Positions 17,121-25,571 are shown, counted from the stretch's first letter. The stretch is 64,000 bases of DNA from Bhargavaea changchunensis (GCF_042665595.1 NZ_JBHTCT010000003.1:124001-188000); one strand, 5' to 3'. Numbers and translations are program-made. Notes: a model not told the origin generated them from the sequence alone.

Positions 17121-17134
17121 AGAAAGCGCTTGCA
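17121..17134 (+). promoter_or_regulatory. Putative catabolite-responsive element (CcpA site)
   Basis: AGAAAGCGCTTGCA matches 12 of 14 positions of the strong B. subtilis cre TGAAAGCGCTTTCA. Its centre lies about 55 bases upstream of the predicted start of the sdaAB promoter, the distance known for CcpA-activated genes such as ackA. Direction of control cannot be read from sequence. Confidence 0.65.
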
Positions 17135-17147
17135 GCGAACGTGTGTT

Positions 17148-17176
17148 TTGAGAAAAATCACGAAATCGTGTAAAAT
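17148..17176 (+). promoter_or_regulatory. Promoter of sdaAB-sdaAA-recG
   Basis: TTGAGA (17148-17153), 17-base spacer, TAAAAT (17171-17176). The spacer contains the inverted repeat CACGA/TCGTG (17159-17169). Confidence 0.75.
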
Positions 17177-17208
17177 AGGGGAAACGTCCCCAAGGAGGAC
17201 TGTAACTT

Positions 17209-17871
17209 ATGAAATTCAGATCGGTTTTTGATATTATCGGTCCGGTCATGGTCGGACCCTCATCCTCACATACAGCAGGAGCCGCCCGCATCGGCCGTGT
17301 GGCCAGGACTCTCTTCGGACGCCAGCCGGAATGGGCGGAAATCCGTCTGTACGGATCATTCGCAGAAACCTACAAAGGCCACGGCACCGATGTTGCTATT
17401 GTCGGCGGGCTTTTGGATTATGATACGGATGATGAACGGATCCGTACGGCTTTCGAAGAAGCTGAACAGGTTGGGCTGAAATTCGAATTCATCACTGAAT
17501 CCGATGAGCCGGAGCATCCGAACACCGCTAAAGTCCGCATCGGCGACGCGAAGGGTGAAATGGAACTGACAGGCATCTCGATCGGCGGTGGCAAGATGGA
17601 AGTGACGGAACTGAACGGCTTCACGCTGAGGCTGACAGGCCACTACCCTGCACTGCTGATCGTCCACCACGACCGGCCCGGCGTCATTGCAAGTGTTGCA
17701 AACGCACTCGCGGCTGACGGCATCAATATCGCGCACATGGAGTGCGGGCGAAAAGAAAAAGGCGAGATGGCGCTAATGGTCATTGAAGTCGACCAGATCA
17801 TCACCGACTCCATGATCCGTCTCATCACTGACCTTGACAATGTGACTCAAGTTTCGATACTTGCAGACTGA
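17209..17871 (+). CDS. sdaAB: L-serine dehydratase, beta subunit
   Basis: With SdaAA it deaminates L-serine to pyruvate and ammonia using an oxygen-sensitive 4Fe-4S cluster. The 220-residue subunit has the family motif GPSSSHTAGAARIG near residues 16-29 and a C-terminal ACT domain (about 145-220; LLIVHHDRPGVIASVANALA), which in other enzymes binds amino-acid effectors. AAGGAGG (17192-17198) precedes the ATG. It heads a unit with sdaAA and recG, as in B. subtilis. Confidence 0.95.
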   Translation: MKFRSVFDIIGPVMVGPSSSHTAGAARIGRVARTLFGRQPEWAEIRLYGSFAETYKGHGTDVAIVGGLLDYDTDDERIRTAFEEAEQVGLKFEFITESDEPEHPNTAKVRIGDAKGEMELTGISIGGGKMEVTELNGFTLRLTGHYPALLIVHHDRPGVIASVANALAADGINIAHMECGRKEKGEMALMVIEVDQIITDSMIRLITDLDNVTQVSILAD

Positions 17872-17885
17872 TAAGGGGGATTCCA

Positions 17886-18788
17886 TTGGATATTTTATTT
17901 TCTACAGTTAAAGAACTGGTCGGGCTCGCTGAGGAATCCGGGCGGCCGATTTCCGAACTCATGATCGAGCAGGAGATGCAGATCACCAAGCGTTCCCGCG
18001 AGGAAGTAGTCGCACAGATGGAGCGTAACCTCGAAGTCATGGAGGAAGCGGTCGAGAAAGGGCTGAAAGGCGTCAGCTCAACTTCCGGACTGACAGGCGG
18101 CGATGCCGTCCTCATCCAGAACTATATCAAGAGCGGCAAATCACTTTCCGGAGACCTTCTCCTCGATGCCGTGAGCAAGGCCGTAGCGACGAATGAGGTC
18201 AATGCCGCAATGGGCATGATCTGCGCAACGCCGACCGCAGGAGCAGCAGGCATTGTGCCGGGTACGCTGTTTGCCGTGAAGAACAAGCTGAACCCGACGC
18301 GCGAGCAGATGATCAATTTCCTGTTCACATCCGGGGCGTTTGGATTTGTCGTGGCAAACAACGCATCGATCTCCGGAGCAGCGGGCGGTTGCCAGGCGGA
18401 GACCGGTTCCGCCGCTTCGATGGCTGCCGCGGCAATCGTGGAGATGGCCGGCGGAACACCGCAGCAAAGTGCCGATGCATTTTCCATCGTCATGAAGAAC
18501 ATGCTCGGACTGGTCTGTGACCCGGTCGCGGGGCTGGTGGAAGTGCCGTGCGTCAAGCGCAATGCGATGGGTGCCGCCAAGGCGCTGGTCGGAGCGGATA
18601 TGGCGCTTGCCGGCGTCAAGAGTGTCATCCCGACAGACGAAGTCATCGAGGCGATGCACCGGATCGGCCGGTCGATGCCGTCCGCATTGCGTGAAACGGC
18701 TAAAGGAGGCCTGGCCGCGACACCGACGGGCAAGAGACTCGAGGCGGAGATTTTCGGAAAGAAGGCGGAAGAAAGTGTGGTTGACTGA
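17886..18788 (+). CDS. sdaAA: L-serine dehydratase, alpha subunit
   Basis: This is the iron-sulfur catalytic subunit. Cysteines typical of cluster ligands are present in AAGGCQAETGSA, LGLVCDPVAGLVEVPC, with the substrate motif SSTSGLTGGDAV near residue 60. The most likely start is TTG 17886, behind AAGGGGGA; it gives 300 residues, matching homologues. The 3' end overlaps recG. Confidence 0.94.
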   Translation: MDILFSTVKELVGLAEESGRPISELMIEQEMQITKRSREEVVAQMERNLEVMEEAVEKGLKGVSSTSGLTGGDAVLIQNYIKSGKSLSGDLLLDAVSKAVATNEVNAAMGMICATPTAGAAGIVPGTLFAVKNKLNPTREQMINFLFTSGAFGFVVANNASISGAAGGCQAETGSAASMAAAAIVEMAGGTPQQSADAFSIVMKNMLGLVCDPVAGLVEVPCVKRNAMGAAKALVGADMALAGVKSVIPTDEVIEAMHRIGRSMPSALRETAKGGLAATPTGKRLEAEIFGKKAEESVVD

Positions 18789-20817
18789 ACCGGTCACTGC
18801 TCTTAAGGGCATCGGCAAGGAAGCTGCCGGGTCATTGGAGAATCTGGGTGTCCGTACGGTAGGGGATCTTGTCATGATGTTCCCGTACCGCCATGAAGAC
18901 AACCGTCTGAAAGATTTGGCTGAAACACCTCATGAAGAACGGGTCACCATTGAAGGAAGGGTCGAAAGCGAGCCTTCCGTTTTCTTTTCGGGAAAAAACA
19001 GGTCCAGGCTGCAGATCCGTATGCTTGCTGGACGCCATCTCGTAAAGGCCGTATTCTTCAACCAGCATTATCTCAAGCACCGCCTCACACCGGGGATGAC
19101 GATCACTGTCACCGGAAAATGGGACCGGGGACGGCAGGTCATCAATGTCAGCTCATTCAAGGAAGGCCCGAAGCAGGCCGGGGAGGATTTTGAGCCGGTA
19201 TACAGCCTGAAGGGCGGCATGCATCAGAAGACGGTCCGCCGGTACATCCGTGCTGCCCTGGATGCTGTGGCGGGCGACCTTCCGGATCCGTTGCCTGCCG
19301 AACTCCTGGAGAAATACAAGCTGCCGGGAATCGCGGAAGCGCTCGAAGGCATGCATTTTCCGCGTGATGGGGAACATGTAAAGCATGCCCGCCGCCGGTT
19401 TGTCTACGAGGAGTTCCTCGGCTATCAACTGAAGATGCAGGCGATCAAAAAGGCCAGAAAAGAAACGGGCAAGGGGACGGAACTCCATTATGACCTGGAC
19501 AAGCTGAGGGCATTCATCGACTCACTGCCTTTCGAGCTCACCGGCGCGCAAAAGCGGGTCGTCAATGAGCTTTGTGCAGAGCTCAAGGAGCCGGTGCGCA
19601 TGAACCGGCTTCTTCAGGGTGACGTGGGATCGGGGAAGACTGCCGTGGCAGCGATCGCCCTTTATGCGACAATCACTGCCGGCGCACAGGGGGCGCTCAT
19701 GGCACCGACGGAAATTCTCGCAGAGCAGCATGCCCAGACGTTGGCGGATTGGCTGGAACCCTTCGGCGTCCGCATGGCCCTGCTCTCGGGTTCGACGAAA
19801 GCGAAGGCGCGCCGGATCATCCTTGAAAAGCTGGGAGAGGGAGAAATTGATCTGGTCATCGGCACGCATGCCCTGATCCAGCCTGATGTGGCGTTCCGGA
19901 AGCTCGGGTTGGTCATCACCGACGAGCAGCACCGTTTCGGAGTGGAACAGCGCCGGGTTCTTAAGGAAAAAGGGGAGGATCCGGATGTGCTCTTCATGAC
20001 GGCAACGCCAATTCCCCGGACGCTTGCCATCACGGCATTTGGCGAGATGGATGTCTCCATCCTTGACGAGATGCCGGCGGGACGCCAGCCGATTGAAACC
20101 TACTGGACCAAGCGCGAAGCGTTTCCTGCTGTTCTTAAGCGGATGGGAAGGGAGCTGCAGCAGGGCCGCCAGGCATATGTCATCTGCCCGCTCATCGAAG
20201 AGTCCGACAAGCTCGACGTCCAGAATGCGGTCGATATGTATGAGCAGATCCGGCAGTATTTCGGAGGCAGGTTCAATGTCGGGCTCATGCACGGGCGCCT
20301 CCATCCTGACGATAAGGAAGCAGTCATGCGGGAATTCTCCGAAGGCGGACTGCATGTGCTCGTCTCGACGACGGTCGTCGAAGTCGGCGTTAACGTTCCG
20401 AATGCGTCGTTCATGATCATCTCGGATGCCGAGCGTTTCGGCCTCGCGCAGCTGCACCAGCTTCGGGGCCGCGTCGGACGCGGGGCGCACAAGTCCTATT
20501 GCGTGCTTCTGGCCGATCCGAAGACGGAAATCGGCAAGGAACGGATGCAGTCGATGACCGAGACGAACGACGGCTTTCGCCTTGCCGAAAAGGATCTCGA
20601 GCTTCGCGGCCCGGGAGACTTTTTCGGGAAAAAGCAGAGCGGCATGCCGGACTTCAAGGTGGCGGACCCTGTCCATGACTATCGTGCACTCAATACAGCC
20701 AGGCTGGATGCGGAACAACTCATCGCGTCCGAGTCATTCTGGAATGACCCTGAATATGAACCTCTCCGGACCATGATCGAACAGTCCGGGGTCCTGTCCG
20801 ACGAACGGATCGACTGA
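18775..20817 (+). CDS. recG: ATP-dependent DNA helicase RecG
   Basis: This helicase remodels stalled forks and Holliday junctions. The N-terminal wedge/OB domain includes RVTIEGRVESEPSVFF. The helicase core has Walker A GDVGSGKTAVAA, DEQHRFG (motif II), MTATPIPRTLA (motif III), and the C-terminal TRG region with LHQLRGRVGRG. GTG 18775, six bases after AAGGCGG, gives 680 residues, very near the B. subtilis length; TTG 18781 is an alternative. It overlaps the end of sdaAA by 14 bases. A strong terminator begins inside its last codons. Confidence 0.94.
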   Translation: MWLTEPVTALKGIGKEAAGSLENLGVRTVGDLVMMFPYRHEDNRLKDLAETPHEERVTIEGRVESEPSVFFSGKNRSRLQIRMLAGRHLVKAVFFNQHYLKHRLTPGMTITVTGKWDRGRQVINVSSFKEGPKQAGEDFEPVYSLKGGMHQKTVRRYIRAALDAVAGDLPDPLPAELLEKYKLPGIAEALEGMHFPRDGEHVKHARRRFVYEEFLGYQLKMQAIKKARKETGKGTELHYDLDKLRAFIDSLPFELTGAQKRVVNELCAELKEPVRMNRLLQGDVGSGKTAVAAIALYATITAGAQGALMAPTEILAEQHAQTLADWLEPFGVRMALLSGSTKAKARRIILEKLGEGEIDLVIGTHALIQPDVAFRKLGLVITDEQHRFGVEQRRVLKEKGEDPDVLFMTATPIPRTLAITAFGEMDVSILDEMPAGRQPIETYWTKREAFPAVLKRMGRELQQGRQAYVICPLIEESDKLDVQNAVDMYEQIRQYFGGRFNVGLMHGRLHPDDKEAVMREFSEGGLHVLVSTTVVEVGVNVPNASFMIISDAERFGLAQLHQLRGRVGRGAHKSYCVLLADPKTEIGKERMQSMTETNDGFRLAEKDLELRGPGDFFGKKQSGMPDFKVADPVHDYRALNTARLDAEQLIASESFWNDPEYEPLRTMIEQSGVLSDERID

Positions 20818-20841
20818 CTCGAATCCGTTTGTCGGTTTTTT
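20798..20841 (+). terminator. Terminator of the sdaAB-sdaAA-recG unit
   Basis: CCGACGAACGGAT (20798-20810) pairs with ATCCGTTTGTCGG (20823-20835), 13 bp with one G-U pair, followed by six T. The left arm encodes the last residues of RecG and the stop codon lies in the loop. Confidence 0.9.
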
Positions 20842-20875
20842 ATGTTGCGGTAATCATGCCGGAGAAAGTGGTCGC

Positions 20876-20979
20876 GGAACGATGCTGTTTCACAGCGAGC
20901 GTTGACGTATTTCTATGGGACGTGCGCTATTTCAGTGAGACGTTGCGTTATTTCAATAGGATGTTGACATAATCACAGT
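20876..20979 (+). repeat. Five degenerate tandem repeats of about 21 bp
   Basis: Units begin near 20876, 20897, 20918, 20938 and 20959. The clearest pair are GGACGTGCGCTATTTCAGTG and AGACGTTGCGTTATTTCAAT; a rough consensus is GRACGTTGCGYTATTTCARTR. They lie between the recG terminator and the fapR promoter. No coding potential is seen. They resemble degenerate intergenic repeats I associate with Planococcaceae genomes, but no name is known to me. Confidence 0.7.
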
Positions 20980-21014
20980 CAACCACGATGCCAATGCAAA
21001 GTTTCCAAGCATGG

Positions 21015-21044
21015 TTGCAATCTGCCCCATTGGTTTTATATACT
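21015..21044 (+). promoter_or_regulatory. Promoter of the fapR operon
   Basis: TTGCAA (21015-21020), 18-base spacer, TATACT (21039-21044). The predicted RNA start near 21051 lies inside the FapR operator. Confidence 0.75.
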
Positions 21045-21047
21045 CAT

Positions 21048-21066
21048 ATTAGTACCAAGTGCTAAT
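21048..21066 (+). promoter_or_regulatory. FapR operator
   Basis: ATTAGTACCAAGTGCTAAT is an imperfect inverted repeat (7 of 9 half-site bases complementary) whose left half is the classic FapR half-site TTAGTACC. It overlaps the transcription start, the position known to give autorepression relieved by malonyl-CoA. Confidence 0.85.
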
Positions 21067-21080
21067 CCGGTGGTGAAAAC

Positions 21081-21659
21081 ATGAAACTGCATAAACGAGA
21101 GCGCCAGGCCCGCCTGTCTTCACTGCTGGAGGAGAACCCGCTGCTCACGGACGGCGACCTCGCCGAACATTTCGGGGTCAGTGTCCAGACCATCCGGCTT
21201 GATCGGATGGAAAAGGGGATTCCCGAACTGCGGGAACGCCTGAAACATGTGGCGGTCCGTTCGCTAGATGATGTAAAGTCGCTCCCGATCGACGAAGTGA
21301 TCGGCGACATTATCGATATTGAGCTGGACAAGCGCGCGGTGTCCGTGTTCGATGTCACGAATGACCACGTCTTCCAGCGCAACGGCATCGCAAGGGGGCA
21401 CCATCTGTTCGCGCAGGCCAACTCCCTTGCTGTTGCAGTCATCGACGACGAGCTTGCGCTCACGTCAAAATCATCGCTGAATTTCATCAAGCCGGTGAGG
21501 GCCGGAGAGCGTGTCGTCGCAAAAGCGGCGGTCCGGCCCGGAGAAAGGCCACGCCGGTCGATCGTGGAAGTCATCTCGACGGTGGGCGAGGAGCCTGTTT
21601 TCACCGGAACATTTGAAATGTACCGGACCCACGAGAGCGGAAAAGAGGGACAATCATGA
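21081..21659 (+). CDS. fapR: Fatty acid and phospholipid biosynthesis regulator FapR
   Basis: FapR represses lipid synthesis genes and releases DNA when it binds malonyl-CoA. The 192-residue protein has an N-terminal helix-turn-helix (DGDLAEHFGVSVQTIRLDR, about 24-42), the linker IPELRERL and a hotdog-fold effector domain containing the signature RNGIARGHHLFAQANSLAVA. GGTGGTGA precedes the ATG. It is the first gene of the plsX-fabD-fabG-acpP operon and overlaps plsX by four bases. An upstream operator predicts autoregulation. Confidence 0.96.
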   Translation: MKLHKRERQARLSSLLEENPLLTDGDLAEHFGVSVQTIRLDRMEKGIPELRERLKHVAVRSLDDVKSLPIDEVIGDIIDIELDKRAVSVFDVTNDHVFQRNGIARGHHLFAQANSLAVAVIDDELALTSKSSLNFIKPVRAGERVVAKAAVRPGERPRRSIVEVISTVGEEPVFTGTFEMYRTHESGKEGQS

Positions 21660-22651
21660 TCATAGCAGTAGACGGAATGGGGGGCGACCATGCTCCCGAT
21701 GCGGCAGTGGAAGGGGTGCGCCAGGCACTTGAGGCGTTCCCTGACATCCGGATCCGGCTGTACGGAGACTCCGGGCGGATCGAGCCGATGATCGGGTCGC
21801 ATGAGCGCCTTGAACTCATCCATTGCAGTGAGAAAATCGAAGGAGATGACGAACCGGTCCGTGCCGTCCGGCGTAAAAAGGATTCATCCATGGTGCGCAT
21901 GGCACAGGCCGTCCGTGACGGTGAGGCCGATGCTGGCGTCAGCGCGGGAAATACGGGTGCCCTCATGGCCGCAGGACTCTTCGTTGTCGGCCGCCTGGAC
22001 GGGGTCGACCGGCCCGCTCTAGCACCGACACTTCCGACACTTGACGGAAATGGGTTTGTCATGCTCGACATGGGGGCCAATGCCGACGCGAAACCGCAGC
22101 ATCTTGCGCAGTACGCGATCATGGGCAGCATCTATGCCGAGCAGGTCAGGGGCATCCAAAAACCCCGTGTGGGCCTGCTCAATATCGGCACCGAAGAAAA
22201 CAAAGGAAACGAACTGACGAAGGAAGCCTATGGCCTCATCGCCGGCTCTCCCGTCAACTTCATAGGGAATGTGGAGGCGAGGGACCTGCTGGGCGGTGTC
22301 GCAGATGTCGTCGTGACCGACGGCTTCACCGGCAACATGGTGCTCAAGACCATCGAGGGAACCGCCCAGGGTCTTATGTCCATGATGAAAGAAGCCTTTA
22401 TGTCCAATTCAAAGGGCAAAATTGCCGGCCTTCTCGTAAAGGACGGATTGAAGGACCTGAAAAAGAAAATGGATTATACAGAGTACGGCGGTGCCGGCCT
22501 GTTCGGCCTGAAAGCACCGCTGATCAAGGCACACGGCTCCTCAAATGCGAACGCCGTCATGAATGCCATCCGGCAGGCCAGGACCATGGCCGGCCACGGC
22601 GTGACGGAACGTATCGGGGAGACGATCGGAAGGATGGGGGAACATGAGTAA
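21656..22651 (+). CDS. plsX: Phosphate acyltransferase PlsX
   Basis: It converts acyl-ACP to acyl-phosphate for PlsY, the first committed step of phosphatidic acid synthesis in most Gram-positive bacteria. The 331-residue product opens IIAVDGMGGDHAPDAAVEG and includes VSAGNTGALMAAGLFV and LDMGANADAKPQHLAQYAIM, all typical. It also accepts the acyl-phosphate made by FakA/FakB. Overlaps fapR by four bases and fabD by eight. Confidence 0.96.
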   Translation: MIIAVDGMGGDHAPDAAVEGVRQALEAFPDIRIRLYGDSGRIEPMIGSHERLELIHCSEKIEGDDEPVRAVRRKKDSSMVRMAQAVRDGEADAGVSAGNTGALMAAGLFVVGRLDGVDRPALAPTLPTLDGNGFVMLDMGANADAKPQHLAQYAIMGSIYAEQVRGIQKPRVGLLNIGTEENKGNELTKEAYGLIAGSPVNFIGNVEARDLLGGVADVVVTDGFTGNMVLKTIEGTAQGLMSMMKEAFMSNSKGKIAGLLVKDGLKDLKKKMDYTEYGGAGLFGLKAPLIKAHGSSNANAVMNAIRQARTMAGHGVTERIGETIGRMGEHE

Positions 22652-23588
22652 GATTGCATTTGTCTTCCCTGGCCAGGGTTCGCAGAAAGTCGGCATGGCC
22701 TCGGAATTTATAGGAGAGGGCGCCGCCTTCAGAAGCTTTGCCGACGAGGCGGACAGCCGCCTCGGCATCGGGATGAGCAAGCTGATGCAGGAAGGTCCGC
22801 AGGAAGAACTGACACTTACCTACCATGCGCAGCCTGCACTGCTGACGGCGGGTGCGGTGATCGACGCCGCCCTGAAAGAAGCGGGGATTCGCCCCGACTT
22901 TGCAGCCGGCCACAGCCTCGGCGAATATTCGGCACTTGTCTCGGCCGGCGTCCTGACGTTCGGTGATGCGGTCAAGACGGTCCATCGCCGCGGTCTGTAC
23001 ATGAATGAAGCAGTCCCGGCAGGCGAAGGATCGATGGCTGCCATTCTCGGGCTTGGTGCCGAAGAACTTAAGCGAGTGACGGATGATGTGACCGATGAAG
23101 GGCACCCGGTGCAAGCGGCCAACCTGAATTGTCCTGGACAGATTGTCATATCCGGCAGCAAGCGAGGCGTCGAGCTGGCATGCGAGGCAGCAAAAGCGGC
23201 AGGCGCCAAGCGGGCAATCCCGTTGGACGTGAGCGGGCCTTTCCACTCCTCCCTCATGAAGCCGGCGGCCCAGAAGCTGCAGGCACAGCTGGATTCCGTC
23301 GGGTTCGCCCAGGCAGAATTCCCGGTGATCGCGAATGTAACTGCGGAACCTGTCCAAGATCCGGAACAGACCAAACAGCTTCTTGTGGAGCAATTGTATT
23401 CGCCGGTCCGCTGGGAAGAATCCGTCAGGCAAATGCTGGACCTCGGCGTGACGCTCTTTATCGAATGCGGACCGGGCGGCGTGCTATCCGGTCTGATCCG
23501 GAAAATCGACCGTTCTGTTACTGTCCTGAAAGTCGAAGATACGGAAACATTGAACAAGGCCGTCGAGACGGCGAAAGGATGGTCGTAA
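22644..23588 (+). CDS. fabD: Malonyl-CoA:ACP transacylase
   Basis: It loads malonyl groups on acyl carrier protein. The 314-residue protein has FVFPGQGSQKVGM, the nucleophile elbow AGHSLGEYSAL (active Ser) and a downstream active-site histidine in VSGPFHSSLM. Its start overlaps plsX; its stop abuts the fabG ATG directly. Confidence 0.96.
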   Translation: MSKIAFVFPGQGSQKVGMASEFIGEGAAFRSFADEADSRLGIGMSKLMQEGPQEELTLTYHAQPALLTAGAVIDAALKEAGIRPDFAAGHSLGEYSALVSAGVLTFGDAVKTVHRRGLYMNEAVPAGEGSMAAILGLGAEELKRVTDDVTDEGHPVQAANLNCPGQIVISGSKRGVELACEAAKAAGAKRAIPLDVSGPFHSSLMKPAAQKLQAQLDSVGFAQAEFPVIANVTAEPVQDPEQTKQLLVEQLYSPVRWEESVRQMLDLGVTLFIECGPGGVLSGLIRKIDRSVTVLKVEDTETLNKAVETAKGWS

Positions 23589-24335
23589 ATGGGCAAACTT
23601 GCCGGAAAATCAGCTATAGTGACGGGGGCTTCCCGCGGCATCGGCCGTGCCATCGCAATCGCACTTGCAAATGAAGGTGCGAAGGTCGCAGTAAACTTCG
23701 CCGGCAGCGAAGAAAAGGCAGCGGAGACGGTCAGAATGATCGAGGAAGCGGGCGGTGAGGCATTTGCCATCCGTGCCTCCGTCAGCAGCCAGGAAGACGT
23801 CAAGCAGCTGGTCGATGAGACGATGGAGCGCTTTGGCGCCGTTGATATCCTTGTCAACAACGCGGGCATCACAAAGGACAACCTCCTCATGCGCATGAAG
23901 GAGGAAGAATGGGATGACGTGCTGTCGACCAACCTGAAAGGGGTCTTCCTCTGCACAAAAGCCGTAGCACGGCCGATGATGAAAAAACGGTCCGGCACAA
24001 TCGTCAATCTTGCATCCGTCGTCGGCGTCGCGGGCAATGCCGGCCAGGCCAATTACGTGGCGGCAAAGGCCGGCGTCATCGGACTGACGAAGACGGCGGC
24101 CAAGGAACTGGCCGCACGAGGCATCCGGGTCAACGCCGTTGCGCCCGGATTCATCACGACAGACATGACGGACAAGCTACCCGAGGAAGTGAAAGAGGGC
24201 ATGCTGGGCCAGATTCCGCTCGGCAGACTCGGGGATCCGGAACACGTGGCCCGTTCCGTCGTGTTCCTCGCATCCGAGGAATCCGCATACATCACCGGGC
24301 AGACGCTGCATGTTGATGGCGGAATGGTCATGTAA
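23589..24335 (+). CDS. fabG: 3-oxoacyl-ACP reductase
   Basis: This NADPH-dependent short-chain dehydrogenase reduces 3-oxoacyl-ACP. It has the cofactor loop VTGASRGIGRAIA, NNAGIT, catalytic Ser in NLASVVG and the YxxxK motif in ANYVAAKAG. It has 248 residues with C-terminal TGQTLHVDGGMVM. The ATG follows the fabD stop without any gap; AAAGGATGG in the fabD end is the likely ribosome binding site. Confidence 0.96.
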   Translation: MGKLAGKSAIVTGASRGIGRAIAIALANEGAKVAVNFAGSEEKAAETVRMIEEAGGEAFAIRASVSSQEDVKQLVDETMERFGAVDILVNNAGITKDNLLMRMKEEEWDDVLSTNLKGVFLCTKAVARPMMKKRSGTIVNLASVVGVAGNAGQANYVAAKAGVIGLTKTAAKELAARGIRVNAVAPGFITTDMTDKLPEEVKEGMLGQIPLGRLGDPEHVARSVVFLASEESAYITGQTLHVDGGMVM

Positions 24336-24387
24336 CCCCTTGTCCGGGAACGGTCCGCCTGTCATACTGATTGGGTGGCCGGAAAAG

Positions 24388-24444
24388 CTTCAGGCATCCG
24401 CCTGAAGAGGACCGACAAACAGACTCTCCCGTGAGAGGAGGTGA
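24388..24444 (+). promoter_or_regulatory. Hairpins in the acpP leader
   Basis: CTTCAGGC (24388-24395) and GCCTGAAG (24400-24407) form a perfect 8-bp stem without a U-run. A second small stem, CTCTC/GAGAG, lies at about 24424-24437 and abuts the Shine-Dalgarno sequence of acpP. The gap 24336-24449 shows no convincing promoter. Confidence 0.5.
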
Positions 24445-24449
24445 ACGTA

Positions 24450-24686
24450 TTGGCAACTGTTCTGGAACGTGTGACTAAGGTGGTCGTCGACCGCCTCGGC
24501 GTGGATGAGAGCGAAGTAAAGACTGAAGCTTCCTTCCGTGAGGATCTTGGCGCTGACTCCCTTGATGTCGTGGAGCTCGTCATGGAGCTTGAGGACGAAT
24601 TCGACCTCGAGATCTCCGATGAAGATGCGGAGAAGATCGGGACTGTCGGAGACGCAGTTTCTTATATTGAAGAAAAGACCGCATGA
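24450..24686 (+). CDS. acpP: Acyl carrier protein
   Basis: This small acidic protein carries growing acyl chains on 4'-phosphopantetheine. The attachment serine lies in EDLGADSLDVVELVM at residue 37. The TTG at 24450 gives the canonical opening ATVLERVTKVVVDRLGV and 78 residues. The strong AGAGGAGGTGA (24434-24444) is five bases upstream, and an alternative GTG at 24441 lies inside that site, so TTG is preferred. A TTG start for such an abundant protein is unusual. Confidence 0.95.
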   Translation: MATVLERVTKVVVDRLGVDESEVKTEASFREDLGADSLDVVELVMELEDEFDLEISDEDAEKIGTVGDAVSYIEEKTA

Positions 24687-24696
24687 TCGGTTTTGG

Positions 24697-24743
24697 AGAG
24701 GCAGGCGAGCAGTCCGGAGACGGGCGGGCGCCAGCCTCTTTTG
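24697..24743 (+). terminator. Terminator or attenuator between acpP and rnc
   Basis: AGAGGCAGGCG (24697-24707) pairs with CGCCAGCCTCT (24729-24739) with one A-A mismatch, followed by TTTGCCATTTT. It probably raises acpP over rnc-smc-ftsY expression. Confidence 0.65.
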
Positions 24744-24809
24744 CCATTTTGCGTTACCCTGCCGAAAGGGGTAAACTTAGCATATATCCACAACGGAAAG
24801 GCAGATCTG

Positions 24810-25571
24810 ATGACTATGAACAAAAAAGAGCAGCACATCAAAAAAGATTCCTACCCGGAATCCGTCCATAAGCGATTTGCCGATTTTGAGGAGAACATCG
24901 GCTTCACATTCAGTGACCCGACCCTCCTTTACCGCGCATTCACACACTCCTCGTATGTGAACGAGCACCGGAGGAGGATCCACGACGACAACGAGCGCCT
25001 TGAATTTCTTGGCGATGCCGTTTTGGAACTGGCTGTCTCCCGTTTTCTGTTTGAAACTTATCCATCCATGAGCGAAGGCGAACTGACCAAGCTGCGCGCC
25101 GCGATCGTGTGCGAACCGTCCCTCGTCCAGTTTGCGGACGAGCTGGATTTCGGCCGCTATGTGCTTCTCGGCAAAGGGGAAGAGCAGACCGGCGGGCGCA
25201 CACGGCCGTCTCTTCTTGCCGATGTCTTTGAAGCATTTATCGGCGCGCTTTATCTGGACAACGGATTCGACAAGGTTGTTGTATTCCTTGAGCGGATTGT
25301 CTTCCCTAAAGTGAAGGTCGGTGCTTTTTCCCATGTGATGGATTATAAGAGCCAGCTCCAGGAAATGGTCCAGCAGTCTTCAAGCGGACAGCTTAACTAC
25401 CGGATCGTGGACGAAAAGGGACCTGCACATGATCGTGTGTTCGTCTCGGCCGTCACAATCGGAGGGGACGAACTGGGGCGCGGAGAGGGCAAATCCAAGA
25501 AAGAGGCGGAGCAGCTGGCTGCCCGCCACGCCATCAGCGAATTGCGCAAAACTGAAGGGCGGGCGGATTGA
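24810..25571 (+). CDS. rnc: Ribonuclease III
   Basis: This double-stranded RNA endonuclease processes rRNA and other transcripts. The catalytic domain has the signature NERLEFLGDAVLELAVS, with Asp and Glu metal ligands there and in LLADVFEAFIGALYLD. A dsRNA-binding domain follows (about 175-250; YKSQLQEMVQ). ATG 24810 has GGAAAGG (24795-24801) eight bases upstream, giving 253 residues; a longer in-frame reading has no ribosome binding site. The smc start follows one base after the stop. Confidence 0.95.
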   Translation: MTMNKKEQHIKKDSYPESVHKRFADFEENIGFTFSDPTLLYRAFTHSSYVNEHRRRIHDDNERLEFLGDAVLELAVSRFLFETYPSMSEGELTKLRAAIVCEPSLVQFADELDFGRYVLLGKGEEQTGGRTRPSLLADVFEAFIGALYLDNGFDKVVVFLERIVFPKVKVGAFSHVMDYKSQLQEMVQQSSSGQLNYRIVDEKGPAHDRVFVSAVTIGGDELGRGEGKSKKEAEQLAARHAISELRKTEGRAD

